A stretch of DNA of 64,000 nt from Echinicola arenosa (GTDB lineage Bacteria; Bacteroidota; Bacteroidia; Cytophagales; Cyclobacteriaceae), in contig NZ_JACYTQ010000001.1 of NCBI RefSeq assembly GCF_014841125.1, forward strand, positions 930,001-994,000. Direction: 5' to 3'. This document shows positions 53,843-62,936 of the stretch, piece by piece. Numbering within the stretch: the first letter of the stretch is position 1; every line of letters starts with the position of its first letter. The notes beneath the pieces were generated by a model. That model worked only from the letters and a program-made list of their open reading frames with translations, had not been told where the DNA came from and made no database searches. The position numbers and the translations under genes are program-made.

Positions 53843-56800
53843 TTAAGAAGACGAATGAGATGGCACATTGGCAAGTGGAAAGGCCAAAAAGAAAGAAGTA
53901 CCCTTGTCCAATTCTGTCTCAAACCAGATATTGCCACCCGCTGTTTCAACGCCTCTTTTGGCAATGGCCAGTCCCAAGCCTGAGCCTTCACTCTTGGTAC
54001 TGAAGTTTGGAATAAAAATCTTTTCTCTAAACTCCTCTGGAATACCTCGTCCATTATCTTTTACCTCCAGTCGGGTCCAGCCGTTTTCTGCTGTGAGTAC
54101 TACATCAATTACCGCTTTTTTATCTTCTTCCACAGCCTGAATGCCATTTATAATCAAATTGGAGATCACTCGTCCAAAAAGCTTGTCATCCCCCATCACT
54201 TTCAAATTGGCATTCACCTGATCATAAAAATTCACTTCTGCTGTTTCATTGTTATTGAACAACTCCACCGCTTTTGTCACCACCACTTCAAAGTCCATCA
54301 GTTCATTCTTAGGCAGTGGCATTTTAGCAAATGTCGAAAAAGAGGTCGCAATATCACTCAACGTATCCACCTGATGAATCATGTTGTTGATCGGCTTTTT
54401 AAGCTTTTCGGGATCATCCAAACGTCCTGCGGCCTGCAACCTCAACATATGCTGCAAGGTGAGTTTCATCGGTGTCAATGGGTTTTTGATCTCATGGGCT
54501 ACCTGCTTGGCCATTTCTCTCCAAGCTGATTCCTTTTCATTTAATGCCAATACTTTCCGACTCGCTTCCAACTTAAATAACATGTTATTGTATTCTTTCA
54601 CCAACAAGCCAATCTCATCCTTAATCGGCCAAAACATCGGTTCATTGTCCTCCAGATTTGTTGTCTTTAACTTTTGGGTAAGCAGCTTAAATGGATCTGT
54701 CAAAGTCTTGGACATGAAAAACGAAACAATCAAAAACACAATAAATATGGCCACAAAAATATTGATAATCGTACTGAAAACATCCACAATCAGGACATTA
54801 AGATCCTCTTCAGATTCAAAGAATGGGATGGCAATAATCCCCGAAATATTTTGTCGCTCCACATCCCTAAGGGCGAGATAAACAGTTTTGTATTTCAACT
54901 CTCCCACTTGCTCCTCTAGAATAATCCTATTGTTCTGTGCCTCCAAAACTTCTGCATATGCTTCTGGATTCAGGTACTTTGTCAAGACCTTCTTCTCAAA
55001 GATATTGGGCTGATTAGTCGCCATAAGCATTCCCGAAGGCAGATAAACATTAATATCTGTTGCAGTGGTACTCGCCAGTCGATAGACCTCGGCCAAGAAA
55101 TCATCCAAGTTCATTGTTCCCTGGTTTTCGTCTTCCATATACTGGGCCAGGTTATCCCTGATAATTCCTGCCTTTTCAAAATATTGCCTGTGCAAGTCCT
55201 CCAAATAAGATTTGCTCAAGAGCCCAATTGAAATCGCACTGATGACCAACATGGGAACAAAAAAAGCAAAATTGAGATAGAACTGAAGTTTGGTGGCATA
55301 ATTGAACTGTACCTTCCCCACTCCTGTGATCAAGGCATAGGCCATGATAAAGAAGAGCGTACAGGCAATGTAGCTGACGAAAAAGAAGGAAACATCTGCT
55401 AAAATATAATTGTAGGGGTAAATTGGACTGGAAACAAGAATTGTTTTTGACTGGTTTCGAACGCCAAAATGGTGATATCCATTCCTAAAAACACCGGTTG
55501 TATAAAGGTTATCGTTTTCCAGTAAGCCCACCACCACAGGACTTCGATAATTAAATGCCCCTACACTGAATTGAAGAATATTATCCCTAAAAACAGCATA
55601 GTCAAAACTTTCGCTCTGGATATCGTCCATGTACTTCTTGTCCATCAAAAGTTTGGGAAAGACACTATTGGACTGAATTCTTCTCTGGATCAATTCCAAT
55701 AATATGGTACCAATGAAATCTCCATTTTTGAACATCGGTACAAAAGTGTAAAATTTATTACCCTCTATCCCCTCATTACCTTTGACAAAATATAAGCCTG
55801 GAACAGCACTGATGGCATAATCACTGTTCATGTACCTAAACCTATAGTCATCCAACACCGCTTCACTTTCCCTGTTCAGAACATTTTCACCTTTGACATT
55901 AAAAATCATCACTTTCAAATCATACTGATCGAAGTAATTGGAGATGTAGATTTTCCTGATTTTTTGTTCAATGGGTTCCTTAGACCTTGATGGATCTACC
56001 ATTTTGTTTTTAATAAATAGATCTTCTTTCAGTCTATCGATCACATCCCTGAGTAGGAATTCGGCCATAGCATCATTTTCCATGATGACCTGTTCGGCCA
56101 CTTTTTCTTTGGAGTGAATTTCCCTTTTCCTAAAATCCTGATAAGATGCCGCTCCTGTGATAACCGCCCCCATTAGGCAGCCAAAGAAGAATGTCAAAAA
56201 AGTATTCAGCTGTAACTTCAGTACATTGTCATAAAGCTCAAAAGTGATGATAGCTACTAGCAGTATAAAATGAGCCAGAAAAACCACTAGGTAGATAAAG
56301 TCAAAATAGGCTGAAACAGCCAAGAATGGAATTGAAAACAGTATCAGTATTTTCAGCGCATAGGCTCGTTTCGCCCTTGCCTGATAAAAAACCAAATTGA
56401 TGGACATGATGGTAAAAAGTAAATATGCCGCACCGCCCAAAAACAAAATTATGATACTGATGGCTTTGAAATAATCAAAAGTAGGAACATCAAGAATATT
56501 TAGATTCCATTGGGAGTTATTGGAAATATTGGTAAAAAGTTTAAAAAACAAAAACAAAAAAACAGTTGAAAGCGAATAGGCCAACAAATAGAAAAACCAT
56601 TCATAATACCTTTTCCTAACTTTTGCAAAAACGACAATCACTTCTCTTCTGCCCAATAAACTAATAATCATAGCCAGAATAATAACAGAAGCCATCACAT
56701 TTAATAACAAATCACCAAGGCTTGGGTTGAGCATGGAAGAAGCGTAATAGGATGGATCAAATAGTGGTACCTCAAAATAGTCCTGAGGAAAATGAAACAC

Positions 56801-57580
56801 CAACATCATTGCCCTTACGCTCACCAAGATAAATAAAGCATACAGAAGCCCCAGCTTTCTCCTTCCTCTCTTCCATAACTTCATCACAAAATCACCACCT
56901 AGGATAAACACCAAGCCTGTTAAGGAAAAGAAAAACAATAACAAGGTCGTATTGGAGCCATGCCCTACAGGCTTGTATCCACTGCGTAATGAAATGGAGA
57001 AATAATATATTCCATCTTTACCTTGAATCTGTTTATAATCACTTATAGGATCACTTGCTAAAATAAAGCGGTCATTTCCAAAAACATTATCATTGTATCC
57101 TGCATGTAAGTACTCGTTATCTATCTCCACTTTATCGTAAAGCGAATAGACTTGTACCATTACGTATTTTTGACCATTCCTAGGGATAGTCCTTACTCTG
57201 GAAAAATAAGTGCCTTTTTGGTTATCGATCAATTGATAAGACCTATAATTTACACCAGTTCTAAAATCCTTAAAATCGGGAATCATAGAATTATCAGACC
57301 AATAGAGCAGTTTCCCCTCATCACTATATAAATAAAAGGGATGTTTAAAATCGAAATTTAAGGTTGAAAAAGAGACTTGCTTATCAGGTCTATTGTTCAT
57401 TAAGAGCTGAATGTAATCATCATCAAACTCTTTAGCTACATCCCTGATTTTAGTTTCTATTTGCTGAATAGCAAGTTCATCTAAATTAGAATTAGATCTA
57501 CCCGAAAAAAAATTCAATGCCAGCACTGCTGCCATCAGGATTATAATAAAAATGATTATTAGCCTTCTTTTCTTAAGCAT
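53843..57580 (-). CDS. NtrY-like sensor histidine kinase, very large
   Basis: 1245 residues. A first membrane helix (9-25) and a periplasmic segment are followed by a cluster of about seven helices (about 215-490), a second extracytoplasmic region (about 500-755), two more helices around 775-800, a sensor segment, a membrane helix and HAMP linker (LTDPFKLLTQKL), then a HisKA box AHEIKNPLTP with phospho-acceptor His1029, N box (NLIINGIQA, about 1141) and ATP lids DNGRGIP and GSGLGLA. All catalytic motifs look intact. It resembles NtrY in the kinase half. No response regulator is adjacent. A terminator lies upstream at 57612-57641. Confidence 0.88.
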   Translation of the reverse strand: MLKKRRLIIIFIIILMAAVLALNFFSGRSNSNLDELAIQQIETKIRDVAKEFDDDYIQLLMNNRPDKQVSFSTLNFDFKHPFYLYSDEGKLLYWSDNSMIPDFKDFRTGVNYRSYQLIDNQKGTYFSRVRTIPRNGQKYVMVQVYSLYDKVEIDNEYLHAGYNDNVFGNDRFILASDPISDYKQIQGKDGIYYFSISLRSGYKPVGHGSNTTLLLFFFSLTGLVFILGGDFVMKLWKRGRRKLGLLYALFILVSVRAMMLVFHFPQDYFEVPLFDPSYYASSMLNPSLGDLLLNVMASVIILAMIISLLGRREVIVVFAKVRKRYYEWFFYLLAYSLSTVFLFLFFKLFTNISNNSQWNLNILDVPTFDYFKAISIIILFLGGAAYLLFTIMSINLVFYQARAKRAYALKILILFSIPFLAVSAYFDFIYLVVFLAHFILLVAIITFELYDNVLKLQLNTFLTFFFGCLMGAVITGAASYQDFRKREIHSKEKVAEQVIMENDAMAEFLLRDVIDRLKEDLFIKNKMVDPSRSKEPIEQKIRKIYISNYFDQYDLKVMIFNVKGENVLNRESEAVLDDYRFRYMNSDYAISAVPGLYFVKGNEGIEGNKFYTFVPMFKNGDFIGTILLELIQRRIQSNSVFPKLLMDKKYMDDIQSESFDYAVFRDNILQFSVGAFNYRSPVVVGLLENDNLYTTGVFRNGYHHFGVRNQSKTILVSSPIYPYNYILADVSFFFVSYIACTLFFIMAYALITGVGKVQFNYATKLQFYLNFAFFVPMLVISAISIGLLSKSYLEDLHRQYFEKAGIIRDNLAQYMEDENQGTMNLDDFLAEVYRLASTTATDINVYLPSGMLMATNQPNIFEKKVLTKYLNPEAYAEVLEAQNNRIILEEQVGELKYKTVYLALRDVERQNISGIIAIPFFESEEDLNVLIVDVFSTIINIFVAIFIVFLIVSFFMSKTLTDPFKLLTQKLKTTNLEDNEPMFWPIKDEIGLLVKEYNNMLFKLEASRKVLALNEKESAWREMAKQVAHEIKNPLTPMKLTLQHMLRLQAAGRLDDPEKLKKPINNMIHQVDTLSDIATSFSTFAKMPLPKNELMDFEVVVTKAVELFNNNETAEVNFYDQVNANLKVMGDDKLFGRVISNLIINGIQAVEEDKKAVIDVVLTAENGWTRLEVKDNGRGIPEEFREKIFIPNFSTKSEGSGLGLAIAKRGVETAGGNIWFETELDKGTSFFLAFPLANVPSHSSS

Positions 57581-57611
57581 ACTTCACCTCACAATAGTAT
57601 TAAAAGTAAAA

Positions 57612-57641
57612 AAGCAAAGTCTAATTTCAAACTTTGCTTTC
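57612..57641 (-). terminator. Terminator at the end of the cytochrome oxidase operon
   Basis: A perfect 10-bp stem AAAGCAAAGT / ACTTTGCTTT (57612-57621, 57632-57641), followed on the minus strand by TTTTACTTTT. Confidence 0.85.
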
Positions 57642-57654
57642 CTTAATTAACTTA

Positions 57655-57909
57655 TCAAGCCGGCACCACCTTTTTCTTTCGTGAATTCCTATACCACAAA
57701 AAACCAATTACCGCAGCCAGTAAATAAGGAGCCACAAACAAGTAAAGAATCCCCATATTCAAACCGGCTCCCACTGTGGTATCTCCATTGGAAACATTAT
57801 TTTCCACAGAGGCCCGGCACATGGCACATTGCGCCAAGCTGAAGGTCTGCGGCACAACTATTAATAGAATAATCAAATAAATTTTATGAATAAAAGATTT
57901 CATAACCAT
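57655..57909 (-). CDS. Small CxxC membrane protein at the end of the oxidase operon
   Basis: 84 residues (82 from the alternative ATG at 57903). A signal-like helix (IYLIILLIVVPQTFSLAQ) is followed by CAMCRASVENN and a second helix (MGILYLFVAPYLLAAVIGFLWY) with a basic end. The CxxC pair just outside the membrane could bind copper or be redox-active. It is the last gene of the cta cluster, 25 bp after the DUF420 gene, so an oxidase-assembly role is reasonable but unproven. Confidence 0.75.
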   Translation of the reverse strand: MVMKSFIHKIYLIILLIVVPQTFSLAQCAMCRASVENNVSNGDTTVGAGLNMGILYLFVAPYLLAAVIGFLWYRNSRKKKVVPA

Positions 57910-57934
57910 TCAACGACTGGATACTTGTTTTAGT

Positions 57935-58489
57935 TTAATGTGAATAGTAAGGACTGATCATTAAGTAAACAATCACCCCACTAATGGTGACATAGAGCCA
58001 AATAGGATAAGCATACCGTACAATTTTCCGATGCTTCTCCACCATACCTTTGGTGCCATAATAATACGCCAAAAGAATAGGAAACAATGCTACCGCAGCC
58101 AATACAATATGTGTGAGCAAAATAACAAAGTAAACCGTTCGTAACAAACCCTCCCCACCAAAGCTTGTGCTTTCAGCAGATGCATGGTAAATCACATAAG
58201 AAACCAAGAATATAGCCCCTAAGCCAAAAGCTGTCGTCATGCAAATCCTATGATAACTGATCTTCTTATTTTTGATAAAGACCAGCCCAGCAATCAATGC
58301 TAAGCTAGCAGTAAAGTTAATAATTGCATTGAGATGTGGTAGAAAATAAACCCATTCACTGGCCAGATCAAGCTTAGAAGGCATAAATAACAATATCGCT
58401 ACCACCACTGGAATTATAATAGATATGATGGTAATTACTCTATAAACCCCTTTTTCCTCTTTTGGGGATGAAATGCTATTCTTTTCCAT
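57935..58489 (-). CDS. DUF420 membrane protein, likely oxidase assembly
   Basis: 184 residues with five membrane helices and the family histidines (FLPHLNAIINF, ISYHRICMTTA, VIYHASAES, ILLTHIVLAAV, EKHRKIVRYAYPIWLYV). DUF420 proteins accompany heme-copper oxidase genes and related CtaM/CtaG-like factors are needed for oxidase function. Its start overlaps the end of the SCO1 gene by 14 bp. Confidence 0.9.
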   Translation of the reverse strand: MEKNSISSPKEEKGVYRVITIISIIIPVVVAILLFMPSKLDLASEWVYFLPHLNAIINFTASLALIAGLVFIKNKKISYHRICMTTAFGLGAIFLVSYVIYHASAESTSFGGEGLLRTVYFVILLTHIVLAAVALFPILLAYYYGTKGMVEKHRKIVRYAYPIWLYVTISGVIVYLMISPYYSH

Positions 58490-59144
58490 GTAATAATATT
58501 TTAGTCTCTAAAATCAGCAAGTCCACATCCTCTCGATTGGTGCCACTATAGTACCCCCTAATCCTTCCTTCCTCGTCTATAAGCGCCAATTTATCACTAT
58601 GAACAAAGTCTTCTGCTACACCTTCTCCATCAACAGTAGGCAAAATAAAGCCACAACGGGCCAAATCATAAACTTCCTGTTTGGGACCATTAAGAAAAAA
58701 CCATTTATCAGGTCTCGCAGCATGAAGCTCTGCATATTCGGAAAGCACTTTGGGGGTGTCGTAATCCGGATCTATACTTATCGAATAAAGCTGCACCTTA
58801 CTTTCGTTACGAAAAGCATCCTGAACCCTCTCCATTTCCAGTGACATAACAGGACAAATGCTAGGACAGGTGGAAAAGAAAAAGTCAACTACAGTCACTT
58901 TACCTTCCATATCAGCTCTACCCACTACGCTACTGTCCTGAGCTACAAAACTAAACTCTGGAATATAATGCTGCCCTTCAGAATTAAAGTTACAATCCCC
59001 AAAAGGATCCTCTACCCCTTTTTCATAAAGTACAGGAATATCATATTCATTTTCTCCAAAATTCCGAAGAAACAACACAATCAGCACAGGCACCATCAAG
59101 ATACAGATGAGCACCATAATCTGTAATACTCTTACCACTTTCAT
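58476..59144 (-). CDS. SCO1/SenC copper chaperone
   Basis: 222 residues from ATG at 59144, preceded by AGAGGAG; a frame from 59189 is open but would begin inside a terminator. One N-terminal membrane helix anchors a thioredoxin-fold domain with the copper motif STCPSICPVM (Cys93, Cys97) and a distal His (DFVHSDKLALID). It delivers copper to the CuA centre of cytochrome oxidase or acts as a thiol reductant. Confidence 0.94.
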   Translation of the reverse strand: MKVVRVLQIMVLICILMVPVLIVLFLRNFGENEYDIPVLYEKGVEDPFGDCNFNSEGQHYIPEFSFVAQDSSVVGRADMEGKVTVVDFFFSTCPSICPVMSLEMERVQDAFRNESKVQLYSISIDPDYDTPKVLSEYAELHAARPDKWFFLNGPKQEVYDLARCGFILPTVDGEGVAEDFVHSDKLALIDEEGRIRGYYSGTNREDVDLLILETKILLHGKE

Positions 59145-59161
59145 ATCTCCTCTACAAACAA

Positions 59162-59198
59162 AAAAGTAGGTTGGAAGCATTCCTTCCAACCTACTTTT
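59162..59198 (-). terminator. Hairpin between subunit IV and SCO1 genes
   Basis: A perfect 15-bp stem AAAAGTAGGTTGGAA / TTCCAACCTACTTTT (59162-59176, 59184-59198), followed on the minus strand by TTTG. It could end most oxidase transcripts and leave SCO1, DUF420 and the CxxC gene at lower expression. Confidence 0.8.
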
Positions 59199-59221
59199 AT
59201 TGTAAATATTTTATGGATTTT

Positions 59222-59551
59222 TTACCATCTATACATAAAGATGTCAGCACCTTCTTTAGATAGCGCTATTAGCAACCAAACCAAAAAGATCAAAGGAAGC
59301 ATAATAGACCAAAACAAGGTCTTTGACTCATCTTTCAAGTGCATGAATTCCATCATGATATAGGCTGCTTTCACCAAGGTAAGTCCAATGAATATGGCGA
59401 ACAATAACATTCCCCTTTCCATGGTAAAAGCCAACAAGAATTCTACGGAAGTGATCACCAAAAGGATCAAAGCTGTCTTCCATATTTTCTTGATCTTCTC
59501 TTTATTGCGAGGCAATACCTCCAATGTACTGTTATTTTCGTGTAATGACAT
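59222..59551 (-). CDS. Cytochrome c oxidase subunit IV family protein
   Basis: 109 residues with three membrane helices (about 26-45, 51-70, 82-100) and the motif AAYIMMEFMHLKDESK, typical of the CtaF/CyoD-type subunit IV. It stabilises the oxidase core in the inner membrane. Follows a subunit III gene by 22 bp. Confidence 0.9.
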   Translation of the reverse strand: MSLHENNSTLEVLPRNKEKIKKIWKTALILLVITSVEFLLAFTMERGMLLFAIFIGLTLVKAAYIMMEFMHLKDESKTLFWSIMLPLIFLVWLLIALSKEGADIFMYRW

Positions 59552-59573
59552 AGCTATTGAATATTATTGTTAG

Positions 59574-60344
59574 TTAGACAAGGTAGTAGAAGGTAAATAC
59601 AAATACCCACACCAAATCTACAAAGTGCCAGTATAGACCAATTTTTTCAATCATTTCGTAGTGACCTCTTCTTTCGTAGATACCTACAGCTGCCTGATAA
59701 AAAGCCAAGAAAAGTAGCACTACACCAATGGTTACGTGGAATCCGTGGAAACCAGTAATGAAGAAGAACAACTGTGCAAAAGGAGCCGGACCATATTCAT
59801 TGACATGCAAGTTAGCCCCGAAAACTACTTCTTTCACGGTTTCGCCAAATGTATTGACATAAGTCATCATTGTACCTGCATCAGTTCCATGGATAAAGTG
59901 AGACCATTCCCAAGCCTGACAGCTCAAGAAAGTAATTCCACCTAGCATGGTCCAAAGCATCCACTTCACGACATCCTGTCTATCATTTCTATGACCTGCC
60001 TCTACTGCCAATACCATCGTAACAGAAGACATAATCAAGATAAATGTCATGATACCTACAAATACCAAGGGAGCATGAACACCATGCAGAAATGGCACGG
60101 CATTGAAAATCATTTCTGGAATAGGCCAGTACTCATTAGAACTGACAAAATCATGAACAGGGCCTTCAAAGGCTGGATAACTTACTCTGATCGCACCATA
60201 AGTGATCAAGAAAGCAGCAAAAGTAAAGATGTCGGAAAGAAGGAAAAACCACATCATGAGCTTTCCGTAGCTGGCCTTTAAAGGCTCATTTCCACCACCC
60301 CAGGTTCCTCTCTTGGAGTTGATTTCAATTGCAGTCGATGACAT
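59574..60344 (-). CDS. Cytochrome c oxidase subunit III (first paralogue)
   Basis: 256 residues with the subunit III pattern: GMWFFL-like KLMMWFFLLSDIFTFAAF near the N-terminus, AWEWSHFIH, FITGFHGFHVTIG and ending YWHFVDLVWVFVFTFYYLV. It is longer than the adjacent second subunit III (193 residues). Two subunit III-type genes in tandem are common in Bacteroidota oxidase operons. Confidence 0.94.
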   Translation of the reverse strand: MSSTAIEINSKRGTWGGGNEPLKASYGKLMMWFFLLSDIFTFAAFLITYGAIRVSYPAFEGPVHDFVSSNEYWPIPEMIFNAVPFLHGVHAPLVFVGIMTFILIMSSVTMVLAVEAGHRNDRQDVVKWMLWTMLGGITFLSCQAWEWSHFIHGTDAGTMMTYVNTFGETVKEVVFGANLHVNEYGPAPFAQLFFFITGFHGFHVTIGVVLLFLAFYQAAVGIYERRGHYEMIEKIGLYWHFVDLVWVFVFTFYYLV

Positions 60345-60370
60345 ATAATCTAGATTTTAACTTAATATTC

Positions 60371-60952
60371 TTAATGATTCAATAATAAAAACACAAATAG
60401 ATAGATCCAGAGCCCACCCAGAAAGTGCCAATAAGTAGCACACATTTCCATGGTATTCATCCTCTGGGAATGAATTTTATATCTAAAGGACGAAATTAAT
60501 ACAATAATTAGAAATATCACACCGCTTATCAAGTGCGCTGCGTGCAATCCTGTCAGTACATACATAAATGAACCTGCTGGATTCCCCACAAAATAAACAT
60601 CTCTTTCCACCAAGGCAACCCAACTGTACCACTGACCGATCAAGAACGCTATCCCTAAAACAGTTGTGACGGACAAAGCCACTTTGAGATTGGTGAGCTG
60701 ATCATTTTTTGCTGAAACGTAAGCCCAATGCAGACTGGCACTGCTCAGTAAAATAATACCTGAGGTAAACCAAAGTATTTGAGGCAAATCATAATCTAAC
60801 CAATTTCCTTCTCCCTGCCTTACAATAAATGCACTGGTTAAAGCTGCAAATATCATGACCACACTCACGATAAATAACCACAAGGCAAACTTCTTCGGGT
60901 GCATGGCAATAGGTTGCTCCGCCTCCTCTATGTATGCTAACTTCTCTTCCAT
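60371..60952 (-). CDS. Cytochrome c oxidase subunit III-like protein (second paralogue)
   Basis: 193 residues with five helices and subunit III motifs: KFALWLFIVSVVMIFAAL, YVLTGLHAAHLISGVI and CATYWHFLGGLWIYLFVFL. It lacks the longer loops of the 59574-60344 protein. Its ATG overlaps the ctaB stop by one base (TAATG). Confidence 0.93.
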   Translation of the reverse strand: MEEKLAYIEEAEQPIAMHPKKFALWLFIVSVVMIFAALTSAFIVRQGEGNWLDYDLPQILWFTSGIILLSSASLHWAYVSAKNDQLTNLKVALSVTTVLGIAFLIGQWYSWVALVERDVYFVGNPAGSFMYVLTGLHAAHLISGVIFLIIVLISSFRYKIHSQRMNTMEMCATYWHFLGGLWIYLFVFLLLNH

Positions 60953-61857
60953 TATGGTATTTTATCTAATAAATAAGCAATCTGCACTATTGGCAGGTAC
61001 AGGAATGAGCCGAACATTATTTTCAGTGCTGACTTTCTGGAACAATCTCTCATTAAAGAAAAAGTTTGTGCCAAAAACAAAGATCCGCAAACGGTAGCTA
61101 CAATTCCTGAATTCAAACCTGTCAAACCAAAATAACTTGGCAATAAACCCAAAGGCAATAAAAACAGGGTATATATCATAATTTGGATCGCCGTATTCAA
61201 ATCCTTTCTACCTCCTGAAGGAAGCAACTTGAATCCAGCTTTTTTATAATCCTCATCACTTACCCAAGCAATAGCCCAAAAATGTGGGAATTGCCAGATA
61301 AATTGAATACCGAAGATAATCAAGGCCTCATAGGTAATGGCTCCAGTGGCAGCGGTCCATCCCAGCAACGGAGGCATGGCCCCAGGAATAGCTCCTACAA
61401 ATACAGCTATTGGACCCACTCTCTTTAGAGGAGTGTAAACAAAAGCATAAAGGATCATGCTCAGCACGCCCAAACCTGTAGTAAGAGGGTTGGTGAAGAA
61501 CCATAAGACACTAATCCCTATCAAAGCCAAAACTACGGCAAACCAATACGCTTCATTGACAGAGATAATGTTCAATGGAAGAGGTCTGTTTTGTGTCCTC
61601 TTCATCAATTTATCATAATCTCTCTCCAAAATCTCATTGGCAGCTCCAGAAGCTCCACTGATCAGAAAACCTCCGACCATCAAAGCAAAGAACTTTCCCC
61701 AAGAAAACATTACGCCACTGTCTCCCAAAACAAATCCGAAAACAGCAGAGAAGGTAACCAAAGCAGAAAGCCGGAACTTAATCAGTTCATAATAAGCTTT
61801 ACTTCGAATGATTATACTCTCTATGAAGGACGCTTCAGATAAATTAACTGTCCTCAT
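60952..61857 (-). CDS. ctaB: Protoheme IX farnesyltransferase (heme O synthase)
   Basis: 301 residues, UbiA-family prenyltransferase with about nine helices. Prenyl-diphosphate/metal motifs: NEILERDYDKLMKRTQNRPLP (DxxxD-type, residues about 88-107) and the second motif WVSDEDYKKAGFKLLP. It farnesylates heme B to heme O for the oxidase. Overlaps the ctaA stop (ATGA). Confidence 0.97.
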   Translation of the reverse strand: MRTVNLSEASFIESIIIRSKAYYELIKFRLSALVTFSAVFGFVLGDSGVMFSWGKFFALMVGGFLISGASGAANEILERDYDKLMKRTQNRPLPLNIISVNEAYWFAVVLALIGISVLWFFTNPLTTGLGVLSMILYAFVYTPLKRVGPIAVFVGAIPGAMPPLLGWTAATGAITYEALIIFGIQFIWQFPHFWAIAWVSDEDYKKAGFKLLPSGGRKDLNTAIQIMIYTLFLLPLGLLPSYFGLTGLNSGIVATVCGSLFLAQTFSLMRDCSRKSALKIMFGSFLYLPIVQIAYLLDKIP

Positions 61858-62936
61858 GATTTGGATGTATTTAACACTACTTTCTTTTGATCTCTCAATT
61901 GTAATAAGACCACAAATTGCACCCCGATGATCAAGGATCCCACCAATAAGTGGACAGGCTGCAAGAAGGCTGGAATACCAAAGTAGGCCATTCCAGCTCC
62001 TGTGATGATTTCAAAAAAGATCAAAACCACCATTATTTGTGACCATTTCAATATACTTGACTTCCGATAAGAAAGCCTATATACTTTATAAATAAACCAA
62101 AGGTGAATGCCCAATAAGAGTAAAGAGAATGATCTGTGAATAAGGAAATCTATTCCCAAATGATCAATCCACTCTGCCCGGAAAAGGTTACCAAATTTCA
62201 TGGCCACCATATCCACCTGCTCTCTTACCTGTGTTCCCCAGACAACTTGTAACATCATCAGTACAAAACCAATGACTAATACTACAAACAAATGAGAAGG
62301 CTTATCAGTCTTCAGCTTTATAACATGATTCAGTTTGTATGCCCTATAGTGAACATAAAGCAATAAACATACAATCAATAAAGCCAAAATCATGTGTACC
62401 GTAATCATCCAGTGAAGGAGATTGGTCGATACCACTATGGAACCAATCCAGCCTTGGAAAATAACCAACACCAAATTCAGGAAAGAAAGAAGAGGCAGTA
62501 ACTTATCTTCATTTCGCAATTTCCATGAATATAGGAAAGTGGCTATCACCAATAAGCCAATAATCGCTCCGGTAAGCCTATTCAAGTATTCGATCCAGGT
62601 CTTTGTCGCATTAAACTCACCTTCGATAAGTATTGCTTTATCATGCTTGATTTCCTCAGCCTTCTCATGGAAGCCCAAGGCATGAAGCATTTTGACAAAC
62701 CTTTCGTTTTTCTCTAACCTTTTGTTGAGATAAACTTCTTGATAATTTTCGGGAAGTTGACTGACATCCGTTGGAGGCACCCAACACCCGAAGCATTTTG
62801 GCCAGTCTGGGCATCCCATTCCGGAACCGGAACTGCGAACAATCCCTCCGACCAAAATCAAGAAATAAACAGCGATCACAGTGATCAAACTGACCCTGCG
62901 AAAGCTGCTAATATTTTTAAGCGTCTTTTGATTCAT
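61854..62936 (-). CDS. ctaA: Heme A synthase (COX15/CtaA)
   Basis: 360 residues with eight helices. GGIVRSSGSGMGCPDWPKCF near the N-terminus is the family signature; conserved His residues appear in LNRLTGAIIG-preceding, LHWMITVHMILAL, LIHRSFSLLLLGIHLWF and FLQPVHLLVGSL. It oxidises heme O to heme A. Its start overlaps the end of ctaD by 20 bp, and its end overlaps ctaB. Confidence 0.96.
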   Translation of the reverse strand: MNQKTLKNISSFRRVSLITVIAVYFLILVGGIVRSSGSGMGCPDWPKCFGCWVPPTDVSQLPENYQEVYLNKRLEKNERFVKMLHALGFHEKAEEIKHDKAILIEGEFNATKTWIEYLNRLTGAIIGLLVIATFLYSWKLRNEDKLLPLLSFLNLVLVIFQGWIGSIVVSTNLLHWMITVHMILALLIVCLLLYVHYRAYKLNHVIKLKTDKPSHLFVVLVIGFVLMMLQVVWGTQVREQVDMVAMKFGNLFRAEWIDHLGIDFLIHRSFSLLLLGIHLWFIYKVYRLSYRKSSILKWSQIMVVLIFFEIITGAGMAYFGIPAFLQPVHLLVGSLIIGVQFVVLLQLRDQKKVVLNTSKS

